The notes under the pieces: generated by a model | What the model saw: the letters and a program-made list of their open reading frames with translations, nothing else | Told to the model about the DNA's origin: nothing | Database searches by the model: none | NCBI GenBank assembly: GCA_016214955.1 | Contig: JACRMN010000010.1 | Location: 62,001-126,000 of the forward strand | Direction: 5' to 3' | Length of the DNA: 64,000 bases | Source: Deltaproteobacteria bacterium | GTDB lineage: Bacteria; Myxococcota; Myxococcia; Myxococcales; Anaeromyxobacteraceae | Made by a program: the position numbers and the translations under genes | Shown here: piece by piece, positions 42,086-50,944 of the stretch | Numbering within the stretch: position 1 is the stretch's first letter | Layout: every line of letters begins with the position of its first letter

Positions 42086-42707
42086 GGAACCAGGCGTCGA
42101 GGGGACGCGCCCCGGGGAGCCCGGGCCGCGACTCGAGCCGGTAGCTCCCCTGGAGCCGCGCCGCCGCGGCGCCGCTCACCTGCACCAGGCCGGGCACGCC
42201 CTGCGTTGCCATGCGCTCGGCGATGCGGGTCGACTCGCCCCAGACCTCGCGAACGCCGGCGCGCCCCTCCAGCGCCGCGACCACCGGCCCGGTGTGGAGG
42301 CCGACGCGGATGGCGATCCCCTGCCCGCCGGGCGCCTCGATCCGCGCCGCGGCCTGCATCATCTCGATGGCCAGGTCGGCCGCCGCCTCGGCGTGGTCGA
42401 GGCGCGGCGCCGGCACGCCGCCGACGACGGCGTAGAAGCCGCCGGCCGCCGCCACGCGGGAGAGCCGCCGGTTCCCGGCAGCCCGGTCCGCGACCCGGAA
42501 GAGCTGGTCCAGGATGGCCACCAGCCGGTCGGCCCCGGCCGACCGGGCGAGCCCGGGGAGATCCAGGACGTCGGCGACGAGGAGCGTGGCATCGCGGTAC
42601 CCGCGCACCACCAGTCCGGTCCCCGCCGGGGCGCGGCGGGTGGGCGGCAGCTGTCCCCGGTCGGCGCGAAGTTCCTCGACCCGGGCTGGAAAGGCTCGCT
42701 CCTGCAT
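42063..42707 (-). CDS. Degenerate class III nucleotide cyclase domain protein
   Basis: This 214-aa protein is a stand-alone cyclase homology domain. The first metal Asp is kept (LLVADVLDLPG), but the second motif reads AAAGGFYAVVGG where active enzymes have GD, and the Asn of VNxAAR is Thr (WGESTRIAERM). It is probably a pseudoenzyme or a regulator. The ATG at 42707 was chosen because AAGGAG lies six bases upstream; a GTG at 42725 would add six residues. Its 3' end overlaps the convergent E2-like gene. Confidence 0.78.
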   Translation of the reverse strand: MQERAFPARVEELRADRGQLPPTRRAPAGTGLVVRGYRDATLLVADVLDLPGLARSAGADRLVAILDQLFRVADRAAGNRRLSRVAAAGGFYAVVGGVPAPRLDHAEAAADLAIEMMQAAARIEAPGGQGIAIRVGLHTGPVVAALEGRAGVREVWGESTRIAERMATQGVPGLVQVSGAAAARLQGSYRLESRPGLPGARPLDAWFLMGRRAS

Positions 42708-42879
42708 CTCACGCTCCTTGGCCACGTGCCACCCTGGTCATCACACCCGCGAGGTGCAATCGGTCTGGATGGCGCATGCCCACCACGATTGCCTGACACC
42801 GCCTGCTGGCTGTTTGGGCGTACCCTGACCTCGGCACGGAGCGCTTGCCGGGTGGCCCGACGGGGGCGATGCTCGCGCC

Positions 42880-44259
42880 ATGACCCAACCACGAGGCAGG
42901 GACGCGCTGCGGGACAGGGCGCGGCGCGTGTTCGAGGCAGCCGTCGCCGCCGTGGATCCCGGAGAGGTGGTGCGGCGCAGCCTCGCCGCACGCGGGCAGA
43001 CCCTGGTCGTGGGACAGGCGCGGCTGCCGCTCCGGCGCGGCGGCCGGCTCCTGGCGCTGGCGGTGGGCAAGGCGGCCGTGCCCATGCTGGCGGCCGCCGA
43101 GCGCATCCTCGGGGCGCGGCTCTCGGCCGGGCTCGCGGTCACCAAGCGGGGCCACGGCGAGCCGCTGCGGCGCTCGCGCGTCCTCGAGTCCGGCCACCCG
43201 GTGCCCGACGAGGCCGGGCTCTCCGCCAGCCGGGAGGTGGAGCGGCTCCTCGCCGGCCTCTCCGCCGACGACGTGGTGCTGGTGCTGGTCTCGGGCGGCG
43301 GCTCGGCGCTGCTGCCGGCGCCGGCCGAGGGCATCACCCTCGCCGAGAAGCAGGCGGTCACCTCGCTGCTGCTCGCCTCGGGGGCCGACATCGGCGAGAT
43401 GAACTGCGTCCGCAAGCACCTCTCGCGGCTCAAGGGCGGCGGGCTGGCCCGCTGCGCCGCGCCGGCGCGAGTGGCCACCGTCGTCCTCTCCGACGTGGTG
43501 GGCGATCCCCTCGACGTCATCGCCTCCGGCCCCACCGTCCCCGACCCCACCACCTTCGCCGAGGCGCTCGCGGTGCTGGAGCGGCGCGCCATCCTCGGCC
43601 GCGTCCCGGCGGCGGTGCGGCAGCGGCTCGAGGCAGGCGTCCGGGGCGAGCTGGCCGAGACCCCCAAGGCCGGCGACCCGATCTTCGCCGGCGCGGTGCA
43701 CCACCTGGGCGGCACCAACCGCGTGGCGGTGGCGGCGGCTGCCCGCGCCGCCCGCAAGCTCGGCTTCCGGCCGCTGGTGCTCACCACCTCGGTGACCGGC
43801 GAGGCGCGCGAGGTGGCGGCGGTGCTGGCGGCGATGGCGCGCGAGGTCCGCCAGAGCGGGCAGCCGGCGCGCCCGCCCTGCTGCCTGCTCTCGGGCGGCG
43901 AACCCACCGTGACCCTGCGCGGCCAGGGGAAGGGCGGGCGCAACCAGGAGCTGGCCCTGGCGGCGGCCTTCGGCATCGAGGGGCTCGCCGAGGTGGTGCT
44001 GCTCTCGGGCGGCACCGACGGCAACGACGGCCCCACCGACGCCGCCGGCGCGCTCTGCGACGGCACCACGCTCTCGCGGGCGCGGGCGCTGGGGCTCGAC
44101 CCGCGCAGGCACCTCGCCGAGAACGACGCCTACCCGTTCTTCGAGGCGCTCGGCGATCTCGTCATCACCGGCCCGACGCGCACCAACGTGATGGACCTGC
44201 ACGTGGTGCTGGTGGGGGCGGAGCGGCAGCGGGCGGGGACGCGGAGGAGGAAGCGGTAG
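42880..44259 (+). CDS. Glycerate 2-kinase, MOFRL family
   Basis: This 459-aa protein has the two domains of the MOFRL-type glycerate kinase (GckA/TtuD): AVGKAAVPML, VLVSGGGSALLPAPAEGI, MNCVRKHLSRLKGGGLA and SDVVGDPLDVIASGPT in the N-terminal part, and LSGGEPTVTLRGQGKGGRNQE, SGGTDGNDGPTDAAGA and GPTRTNVMDL in the MOFRL domain. It phosphorylates D-glycerate to 2-phosphoglycerate and would connect glyoxylate or tartrate metabolism to glycolysis, next to pgm, malic enzyme and pgi in this window. No ribosome site is obvious. The C-terminus is basic. Confidence 0.93.
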   Translation: MTQPRGRDALRDRARRVFEAAVAAVDPGEVVRRSLAARGQTLVVGQARLPLRRGGRLLALAVGKAAVPMLAAAERILGARLSAGLAVTKRGHGEPLRRSRVLESGHPVPDEAGLSASREVERLLAGLSADDVVLVLVSGGGSALLPAPAEGITLAEKQAVTSLLLASGADIGEMNCVRKHLSRLKGGGLARCAAPARVATVVLSDVVGDPLDVIASGPTVPDPTTFAEALAVLERRAILGRVPAAVRQRLEAGVRGELAETPKAGDPIFAGAVHHLGGTNRVAVAAAARAARKLGFRPLVLTTSVTGEAREVAAVLAAMAREVRQSGQPARPPCCLLSGGEPTVTLRGQGKGGRNQELALAAAFGIEGLAEVVLLSGGTDGNDGPTDAAGALCDGTTLSRARALGLDPRRHLAENDAYPFFEALGDLVITGPTRTNVMDLHVVLVGAERQRAGTRRRKR

Positions 44260-44409
44260 GAGCCCGTCGGAGCAGAGGGGATCGCGCGGCAGGGACGGCG
44301 CTGCGGCGGGGCCTCACGCCTCCGCCCGATCGAGTGACCGCGCAGCCGGCGCGCCGGCCGGAGCCGCCTTCCGGAGCGAGCCATGCGCGCGGGTTGTTCG
44401 CGCGGCTCC

Positions 44410-45264
44410 TCACCCCGGCGGCAGGAACGCGCCCAGCCCCTCGCGCAGCGAGGGCCAGCGGAGCGCGAAGCCCAGCTCGGCCCGGGTGCGCTCGCCGAGG
44501 ATGCGCCGGTTGGGGCCGTCCGCCGGGGCGCTGCGGGCCGCCTGGGGCGGCGGGATGCCGAGCCGCCCGGCCACGAAGGCCACCACCTCCCGGCGCCGCA
44601 TGGGCTCGGCGTCGGTGCCGTGGTAGACCCCGCCCGTGCGCCCGCGGTCCAGCGCCGCCAGCACCGCCGCCGCCGCGTCGTCCTGGTGGCAGGCGTTCAT
44701 CCAGGCCTCGTCGCCGGCCCCCTGGGCGAAGAGGCCGCTCCGCACCCGGTCGATCATCCAGGTGCGCCCCGGCCCGTACAGCCCCGAGAGCCGGACGATG
44801 CGCACCGGCTGCCCCTGGGCGGCGGCCTCGAGGAGGCGCGCCTCGGCCTCGGCCAGGATGCGGCCGCTCGCGGTGGCCGGCGCCGGCGGCGTGGACTCGT
44901 CCACGTCGGAGCCGTCGCGCTGGCCGAAGAGGCCGGTCGAGCCGGTGTAGACGAAGGCCCGCACCGGCCGGGTGCGCGCGGCGGAGAGCAGCGTGCGGTT
45001 GGCCTCCAGGTAGGCGCGCCGGTAGGGCGCCTCCCCCTCCCCGCCCGCCGACTGGCAGGCGACGATGGCCTCGAGGTCCCGCGGCAGCGTGGCGCCGGCG
45101 GCCGGGTCGGAGAGCTCGAGGCAGAGCGGCTCGATGCCCAGCGGCCGCAGGGCCTCGGCCCGCGCCGCGTCGGAGCGCACCCCCGTCACCCGGTCGCCGC
45201 GCGCCAGGAGCGCGCGCGCCACCGCCGTGCCCAGCCACCCGCAGCCCGCGATCAACACGTGCAT
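44410..45264 (-). CDS. NAD-dependent epimerase/SDR family protein (YeeZ-like)
   Basis: This 284-aa protein starts with a Rossmann motif G7-x-G9-x2-G12 (IAGCGWLGTAVA), then VYTGSTGLFGQRDG and VRIVRLSGLYGPGR, typical of extended SDR proteins of the YeeZ type. The catalytic YxxxK is replaced: TASGRILAEAE lies where the Tyr would be, so the enzymatic role is unclear. It is encoded just downstream of the aldo/keto reductase (three bases apart), so both belong to one operon with pgm. Confidence 0.84.
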   Translation of the reverse strand: MHVLIAGCGWLGTAVARALLARGDRVTGVRSDAARAEALRPLGIEPLCLELSDPAAGATLPRDLEAIVACQSAGGEGEAPYRRAYLEANRTLLSAARTRPVRAFVYTGSTGLFGQRDGSDVDESTPPAPATASGRILAEAEARLLEAAAQGQPVRIVRLSGLYGPGRTWMIDRVRSGLFAQGAGDEAWMNACHQDDAAAAVLAALDRGRTGGVYHGTDAEPMRRREVVAFVAGRLGIPPPQAARSAPADGPNRRILGERTRAELGFALRWPSLREGLGAFLPPG

Positions 45265-45267
45265 GGC

Positions 45268-46053
45268 CTAGCCGTGCACCGCGCGGCCGAAGGCGCGGAA
45301 TCGCTCCGCCTCCTCGGCCGAGAGCGGCCCCTTCTCCAGCGCGGCCAGGTTCTCACGCAGCCGGTCGGCCTTGCCCGGCGCGGTCAGCACCACGTCCACG
45401 AAGGGGCTCGAGAGGCAGAACCGGTAGCAGTCACCGGCGGTCATGGGCGGGCCGTCGAAGCGCCGGGTCCGGCGGAGGAGCTTCGTCCACGAGGTGGCGG
45501 TGTAGGCCACCACCGCCGGGCGCGCCGCCGGGAAGTGGGGGAAGACGTCCACCTCGGCGCCGGGGTGGGCGGCGTTGTAGCGGAGCATGTACAGGTCGAG
45601 GGGCGAGCCGGCCGCCAGCTTTCCGGCCCGCGGCCGGTCGTGGATGGAGATGCCGATGGCCCGCACCTTCCCCTCCTCGCGCAGCTTCAGCAGCGCGTCG
45701 AGCATGCGGGGCGCGAGCGACGCGCCCACGCCCACCCAGAAGAGCTGGAGCACGTCGAGGTAGTCGGTGCCGAGCGCGCGCAGCGCCTCCTCCACGCGCT
45801 TGCGCGGCGAGCCCTGGAAGAAGCCCAGCGTCGGGCCGCTGGCGATGACGTACCGCTCCCGGTCGCGGCGGCAGGCCTCGCGCAGCGGCGCGGTGAGCGC
45901 CCGGGCGGTGCGCGGCCAGAAGACGTACTGGAACGGCCCATCGAGCGCCTCGCGGGCGGTGCGCTCGTCCATGCCGTAGCTGGCCGAGAGCCCCAGCCGG
46001 TAGACCCGCTTTCCGACGCGCGGCAGCGTGCAGTGGGTGAAGGCCTCGGCCAT
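45268..46053 (-). CDS. Aldo/keto reductase family protein
   Basis: This 261-aa protein fits the aldo/keto reductase TIM barrel: LGLSASYGM with the Tyr, VEEALRALGTDYLDVLQLFWVG, LREEGKVRAIGISIHDR and SPFVDVVLTAPGKADRLRENLAAL, where the NADPH-binding loop occurs. It is shorter than most members (about 300 residues), and the conserved catalytic segment around the active-site Asp and Lys is altered. GGAGG precedes the ATG at 46053. It follows pgm by two bases in the same operon. Confidence 0.84.
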   Translation of the reverse strand: MAEAFTHCTLPRVGKRVYRLGLSASYGMDERTAREALDGPFQYVFWPRTARALTAPLREACRRDRERYVIASGPTLGFFQGSPRKRVEEALRALGTDYLDVLQLFWVGVGASLAPRMLDALLKLREEGKVRAIGISIHDRPRAGKLAAGSPLDLYMLRYNAAHPGAEVDVFPHFPAARPAVVAYTATSWTKLLRRTRRFDGPPMTAGDCYRFCLSSPFVDVVLTAPGKADRLRENLAALEKGPLSAEEAERFRAFGRAVHG

Positions 46054-46055
46054 GG

Positions 46056-47702
46056 CTACCTCCGGGCGAAGGCCTCCGAGACCATGGCGCGCGCCTCGGC
46101 CAGGATGGTCTCGAGGTGGCGCTCGTCGCGGAAGCTCTCGGCGTAGATCTTGTACACGTCCTCGGTGCCGGAGGGGCGGGCCGCGAACCAGCCGTTCTCC
46201 GCCGTCACCTTGAGGCCGCCGATCTCGGCCTGGTTGCCCGGGGCGCGGGTGAGCTTCTGGAGGATGGGCTCGCCGGCCAGCGTGGTGGCCTTCACGGCGT
46301 CGGGCGAGAGCTTCTTGAGCGCCGCCTTCTCGGCCGGCGTGGCCGGCGCGTCCACCCGCCTGTAGAGGGGCCGCCCCAGCTCCGCCGACAGCGCCTGGTA
46401 GAGCTCTCCCGGATCGCGCTCCGTGCGGGCCCGCATCTCGGCGGCCAGCAGGTCGAGCAGGATGCCGTCCTTGTCGGTGGACCAGACGGTGCCGCTCCGG
46501 CGCAGGAAGCTGGCGCCGGCGCTCTCCTCGCCGCCGAAGCCGAGCGTGCCCTGGTGGAGCCCGTCCACGAACCACTTGAAGCCCACCGGCACCTCCACCA
46601 GCTTGCGGCCCAGCCGCGCCGCCACCCGGTCGATGAGGCTGGAGGAGACCAGCGTCTTCCCCACCGCCACCGCCGGGCCCCAGCCGGCCCGGTGCCGGAA
46701 GAGGTAGTCGATGGCCACCGCCAGGTAGTGGTTGGGGTTCATGAGCCCCACGCTCCGGGTGACGATGCCGTGCCTGTCGGAGTCGGCGTCGTTGCCGAAG
46801 GAGAGGTCGTAGGCGTCCTTCAGCGCCACCAGGTTGGCCATGGCCCAGGGCGAGGAGCAGTCCATGCGGATCTTGCCGTCGTGGTCGAGCGGCATGAAGC
46901 CGAAGGCGGGGTCGACGACCGGGTTCACCACCGTGATGTCGAGCCCGTGCCGCTCGGCGATGGCCGCCCAGTAGCCCACGTTGCTGCCGCCCAGCGGGTC
47001 GGCGCCGAGCCGCAGCCCGGCCGACTTCACCACCTCCAGGTCGAGGACCGCGGCGAGGTCGCCGACGTAGGGGCCGACGAAGTCGTGGGTGCGGACGCAG
47101 GCCGCCCGCCGCGCCTCGCCGGGGGGCAGCGCCTTCACCCCGCGGTTGCCCTCCCGGAGCAGCTCGTTGGCCCGCTTCTCCACCCAGCCGGTGACGTCGG
47201 TGTCGGCCGGCCCGCCGCTGGGCGGGTTGTACTTGATGCCGCCGTCGTCGGGCGGGTTGTGCGAGGGCGTGATGACGATGCCGTCGGCGAGCCGGTCCTT
47301 GCGGCTCCGGTTCCAGCCCAGGATGGCGTGGGAGATGACCGGCGTGGGGGTGAAGCCGTCGCCGCCCGCCACCAGCGTCTCCACGCCGTGGGCCGCCAGC
47401 ACCGAGAGCGCGGTCTCCTCGGCCGGCGCCGAGAGGGCGTGGGTGTCCTTGCCGAGGAAGAGCGGTCCGGTGGTGCCGGCGCGGGCGCGCCACTCGCAGG
47501 TGGCCTGCACCACCGCCAGGACGTGGGCCTCGTTGAAGCTCCGGCGCAGCGAGCCGCCGCGGTGGCCGGAGGTGCCGAAGGCCACGGCCTGCTGCGGGTC
47601 GGCGGGGTCGGGCTGCTCGGCGCGATAGGCGGCCAGGAGCCGCGGGACGTCGACCAGCGCTTCGCGGGGAGCCGGCTTTCCGGCAAGGGGATGGAGGGCC
47701 AT
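46056..47702 (-). CDS. pgm: Phosphoglucomutase (alpha-D-glucose phosphate-specific)
   Basis: This 548-aa enzyme has the phosphoserine loop [20 protein letters not shown], the metal loop NDADSDRHG, the sugar loop [10 protein letters not shown] and the phosphate-binding [12 protein letters not shown]. It interconverts glucose-1-phosphate and glucose-6-phosphate, feeding nucleotide sugars, glycogen and trehalose. The length matches the bacterial Pgm of about 545 residues. It heads an operon with the aldo/keto reductase and the YeeZ-like gene. The malic enzyme gene is divergent, 189 bases away. Confidence 0.97.
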   Translation of the reverse strand: MALHPLAGKPAPREALVDVPRLLAAYRAEQPDPADPQQAVAFGTSGHRGGSLRRSFNEAHVLAVVQATCEWRARAGTTGPLFLGKDTHALSAPAEETALSVLAAHGVETLVAGGDGFTPTPVISHAILGWNRSRKDRLADGIVITPSHNPPDDGGIKYNPPSGGPADTDVTGWVEKRANELLREGNRGVKALPPGEARRAACVRTHDFVGPYVGDLAAVLDLEVVKSAGLRLGADPLGGSNVGYWAAIAERHGLDITVVNPVVDPAFGFMPLDHDGKIRMDCSSPWAMANLVALKDAYDLSFGNDADSDRHGIVTRSVGLMNPNHYLAVAIDYLFRHRAGWGPAVAVGKTLVSSSLIDRVAARLGRKLVEVPVGFKWFVDGLHQGTLGFGGEESAGASFLRRSGTVWSTDKDGILLDLLAAEMRARTERDPGELYQALSAELGRPLYRRVDAPATPAEKAALKKLSPDAVKATTLAGEPILQKLTRAPGNQAEIGGLKVTAENGWFAARPSGTEDVYKIYAESFRDERHLETILAEARAMVSEAFARR

Positions 47703-47891
47703 GCCGGGAAGGTAACGCGCCCCGGGGCGTGCCGGCGACTGGTTCCGCGCAAGTTTGGGAGGTGCGGGTTGACTCGCGGCAACGTGTCGGGTCGGCCCCC
47801 TCCGCGAGGTCTAGGATGGCCTCGCGCTCCGTTCACGCGCAGCGACCCATCCTGGCCGCGCGCCAACCGGGCGGAGCCAAGGAAGGTCGTC

Positions 47892-49547
47892 ATGGGCGAG
47901 AACAGGGGAGTTCCGGCGGGCACCGCCCTGCCGAAGGGCGAGGCGCTGCTGCACGATCCACTGCTGAACAAGGGCACGGCCTTCACGCTGGCCGAGCGCG
48001 AGGCGCTCGACCTGCGAGGCCTCTTGCCTCCCAACGTCCACACCATCGAGGAGCAGCTGGCCCGGGTGATGGACAACTACCGGCACAAGAGCACCGACCT
48101 CGAGCGGTACATCCACCTCGTCAGCCTGCAGGACCGGAACGAGACCCTCTTCTACCGGCTGGTGACGGACCACATCGAGGAGATGATGCCCATCATCTAC
48201 ACCCCGACGGTGGGCCAGGCCTGTCAGCAGTGGGGCCACCTCTTCCGGCGCCCGCGCGGCATGTACCTCTCCTGGAACGACCGCGGGCTGATCAAGGACA
48301 TCCTCCGCGACTGGCCCAACCCCGACGTGCGGGTCATCGTCGTCACCGACGGCGAGCGCATCCTCGGCCTGGGCGACCAGGGCGTGGGCGGCATGGGCAT
48401 CCCGGTGGGCAAGCTCTCGCTCTACACCGCCTGCGCCGGCATCGACCCCGCCAAGACCCTGCCCATCATGCTCGACGTGGGCACCGAGAACGAGGGCTAC
48501 CGGCGCGACCCGCTCTACATGGGCCTGCGCCAGCACCGCGTCCGCGGCGCGCCCTACGATGCGTTCGTGGCCGAGTTCGTCGAGGCCGTGCACCAGGCCT
48601 ACCCGAAGGCCCTCATCCAGTTCGAGGACTTCGGCAACCAGAACGCCTTCCGGCTCCTGGAGCAGTGGCGCGAGAAGGTCTGCACCTTCAACGACGACAT
48701 CCAGGGCACCGCCGCCGTGACCCTCTCCGGCCTCTACTCGGCGCAGCGGCTCACCGGCAAGAAGCTCGCCGACCAGACCGTGCTCTTCCTCGGGGCCGGC
48801 GAGGCGGGCATCGGCATCGGCGACCTCATCGCCTCGGCGATGGTCGACGAGGGCATGGACCTGGCGACGGCGCGGAAGCGCTGCTGGTTCGTGGACACCA
48901 AGGGGCTGGTGGTGAAGTCGCGCACCGACCTGGCGCCGCACAAGCTCCGCTTCGCGCACGACGCGCCGCCGGTGGGCGATCTCCTGGCCGCCATCCGGAC
49001 GGTGCGGCCCACCGCGCTGGTGGGCGTCTCCACCATGCCCAAGGCCTTCAACAGGCAGGTGGTCGAGGAGATGAGCCAGCGCAACCCGCGGCCCATCCTC
49101 TTCGCCCTCTCCAACCCGACCTCGAAGTCGGAGTGCTCGGCCGAGGAGGCCTACACCTGGTCGAAGGGCAAGGCCATCTTCGCCTCCGGCAGCCCGTTCC
49201 CGCCCTTCGTCCTCGAGGGGAAGACCTACGTGCCGGGCCAGGGGAACAACAGCTACATCTTCCCGGGCGTGGGCCTGGGGGTGGTGGCGGCCCAGGCCCG
49301 CCACGTCACCGACCGGATGTTCGCGGCGGCGGCCCGCACGCTGGCGTCGCTGGTGCTGGAGAGCGACCTGGAGATGGGCCGCATCTACCCGGCCCTCACC
49401 CGCATCCGCGAGGTCTCGGCCCACATCGGCGCGGCCGTGGCCGAGGTGGCCTTCCAGGACGGGCTGGCGGGCATCCCGCGCCCGGCCGACGTGAAGGCGA
49501 TGGTGAAGGCCGAGATGTGGGAGCCGAAGTACCGGGACTACGCCTAG
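47892..49547 (+). CDS. maeA: NAD(P)-dependent malic enzyme (decarboxylating), large form
   Basis: This 551-aa protein has the malic enzyme segments IIYTPTVGQACQQW, VVTDGERILGLGDQGVGGMGI, the NAD-binding FLGAGEAGIGIGDL, FEDFGNQNAF and FNDDIQGTAAV, all close to the E. coli SfcA/MaeA type. It converts malate to pyruvate and CO2 with NAD(P)H. AAGGAAGG precedes the ATG at 47892. TAGGAT at 47812-47817 is a possible -10 element. Transcription ends at the strong hairpin at 49563-49599. Confidence 0.97.
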   Translation: MGENRGVPAGTALPKGEALLHDPLLNKGTAFTLAEREALDLRGLLPPNVHTIEEQLARVMDNYRHKSTDLERYIHLVSLQDRNETLFYRLVTDHIEEMMPIIYTPTVGQACQQWGHLFRRPRGMYLSWNDRGLIKDILRDWPNPDVRVIVVTDGERILGLGDQGVGGMGIPVGKLSLYTACAGIDPAKTLPIMLDVGTENEGYRRDPLYMGLRQHRVRGAPYDAFVAEFVEAVHQAYPKALIQFEDFGNQNAFRLLEQWREKVCTFNDDIQGTAAVTLSGLYSAQRLTGKKLADQTVLFLGAGEAGIGIGDLIASAMVDEGMDLATARKRCWFVDTKGLVVKSRTDLAPHKLRFAHDAPPVGDLLAAIRTVRPTALVGVSTMPKAFNRQVVEEMSQRNPRPILFALSNPTSKSECSAEEAYTWSKGKAIFASGSPFPPFVLEGKTYVPGQGNNSYIFPGVGLGVVAAQARHVTDRMFAAAARTLASLVLESDLEMGRIYPALTRIREVSAHIGAAVAEVAFQDGLAGIPRPADVKAMVKAEMWEPKYRDYA

Positions 49548-49562
49548 CGGCGCGCCGCACAC

Positions 49563-49599
49563 GAGGAGGGCGCACCGGAGATCGGGGTGCGCCCTCCTC
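49563..49599 (+). terminator. Perfect 14-bp terminator hairpin after malic enzyme
   Basis: GAGGAGGGCGCACC (49563-49576) pairs completely with GGTGCGCCCTCCTC (49586-49599) across a 9-base loop. It starts 16 bases after the stop. No U-run follows. Confidence 0.85.
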
Positions 49600-49692
49600 C
49601 CGTCTCCGCCGCCTCGCGCGCCGGGCGCGGCGCCGTGCGATGGCCGCCCACGCGGCGCCAGCGAACGGGCCGGGCCCGCGCGAGGTCTGGGC

Positions 49693-49698
49693 TATGCT
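49693..49698 (+). promoter_or_regulatory. -10 element TATGCT for the EGF-like lipoprotein gene
   Basis: TATGCT ends six bases before the GTG start, with no ribosome site between. The transcript would start at the start codon, as at grxC. Confidence 0.4.
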
Positions 49699-49704
49699 CT
49701 CCCC

Positions 49705-50892
49705 GTGCGCCCTGCCCTCCTCGTCCTCTGCGCCGCCGCGGTGGCCTGCGGCGGCTCCATCCTCCCCGCCATCCCCGAACCGCCGGCGGCGGACCCCTGC
49801 GCCACCATCACCTGCGCCGCCCACGCGGGCTGCCAGGGCGGCGCCTGCGTCTGCGATCCCGGCTACACCGGCCCGGCGAGCGCCTGCGTCGCCAGCGCCG
49901 CGCCCGCCCTGGGCGGCTGCAGCCTCTTCCCCGCCGACCACGTCTTCAACACCCCCATCGACGCCTTCCCGGTGCACGCCGGCTCCGCCGCCTTCCTGGC
50001 CCGCATCGGGAACCACCCCCTGCACCTCGACCTCGGCCAGATCGAGGACATGGCCAGCAGCGGCTACTACGGCATCCCGTACAACGTGGTGCGCAGTGGC
50101 ACCGTGGGCTGGAGCGCGGTGGCCTTCGGCAACCCGGGCTGGGACCCGCGGGCCGAGAGCGACTGCGCCGTGGCCTCGGGCGGAGGGCACGCGGTGGTCT
50201 CGCCTTGCACGGCAGCGGCGGCGCCGACGCCGCTCTTCCCGCTGCCGGCCGCGCCCCTCGTCGAGGGCGGCCTCCCCGCCAGCGAGGCCACCGGCGGCGA
50301 CCACCACCTGCTCGTCGTGGATGCCGACGCCTGCCGGCTCTGGGAGCTGTACCACTTCTACCGGAGCACCGGCGGCTGGGGCTCCTGGGGCGCGGCGAGC
50401 TGGGACCTCTCCTCGAATGCGCTGCGCACCGACGGCTGGACCTCGTCCGACGCCGCGGGCTTTCCCGTCCTGCCGCTCCTGCTCCGCGCCGACGAGGCGT
50501 CGAGCGGCGAGATCCGGCACGCGCTGCGCTTCACGCTCCCGTCCACGCGTTCGAGCCACGTCTGGCCGGCGCGCCACCACGCCGGCAGCGGCACCGCGCC
50601 GGACCTCGCGCCCATGGGACAGCTCTTCCGGCTGAAGAGCAGCTTCGTCATCCCCGCGACCTACTCCGCCCAGTCGAAGGCCATCCTGCGGGCGCTGCAG
50701 CGGTACGGCATGTACCTGGCCGACAACGGCTCGGCCCTCTACGTCCAGGGCGAGCCCAGCGCCGCCTGGAGCGACGCCATCTGGAGCGAGGTCCAGACCG
50801 TGCGGACCGCCGACCTCGAGGCAGTGGATCTCTCCTCCATCGCCGGCCGCACCGGGTTCGACGCCGGCTCGGCGCGGGTGCCGCCCCCGTAG
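49705..50892 (+). CDS. Secreted lipoprotein with EGF-like segment, function unknown
   Basis: This 395-aa protein has a lipoprotein signal ending at C15 (LLVLCAAAVACGG). An EGF-like segment with six cysteines follows (CATITCAAHAGCQGGACVCDPGYTGPASAC, about residues 32-61). The rest is a large extracellular domain with GGCSLFPADHVFNTPIDAFP, HHLLVVDADACRLWELYHFYR and RYGMYLADNGSALYVQGEPS. Similar plans occur in secreted proteins of myxobacteria, but no enzymatic motif was recognised. It could be an adhesin or a glycan-binding protein. A terminator follows at 50906-50938. Confidence 0.75.
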   Translation: MRPALLVLCAAAVACGGSILPAIPEPPAADPCATITCAAHAGCQGGACVCDPGYTGPASACVASAAPALGGCSLFPADHVFNTPIDAFPVHAGSAAFLARIGNHPLHLDLGQIEDMASSGYYGIPYNVVRSGTVGWSAVAFGNPGWDPRAESDCAVASGGGHAVVSPCTAAAAPTPLFPLPAAPLVEGGLPASEATGGDHHLLVVDADACRLWELYHFYRSTGGWGSWGAASWDLSSNALRTDGWTSSDAAGFPVLPLLLRADEASSGEIRHALRFTLPSTRSSHVWPARHHAGSGTAPDLAPMGQLFRLKSSFVIPATYSAQSKAILRALQRYGMYLADNGSALYVQGEPSAAWSDAIWSEVQTVRTADLEAVDLSSIAGRTGFDAGSARVPPP

Positions 50893-50905
50893 CCGCCAGG
50901 GACGG

Positions 50906-50938
50906 CGGGGCGGCGTACCCTGGGGTCGCGCCGCCCCG
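50906..50938. terminator. Bidirectional terminator hairpin between convergent genes
   Basis: CGGGGCGGCG (50906-50915) pairs with CGCCGCCCCG (50929-50938) across a 13-base loop. It lies between the stops of the EGF-like lipoprotein and the transglutaminase-like gene. Confidence 0.65.
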
Positions 50939-50944
50939 GCGGCT

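Noticed and set aside
42889-44370. Large arginine/proline-rich open frames on both strands around the glycerate kinase gene
   Set aside because: They are shadow frames. The glycerate kinase frame has the complete MOFRL motifs.
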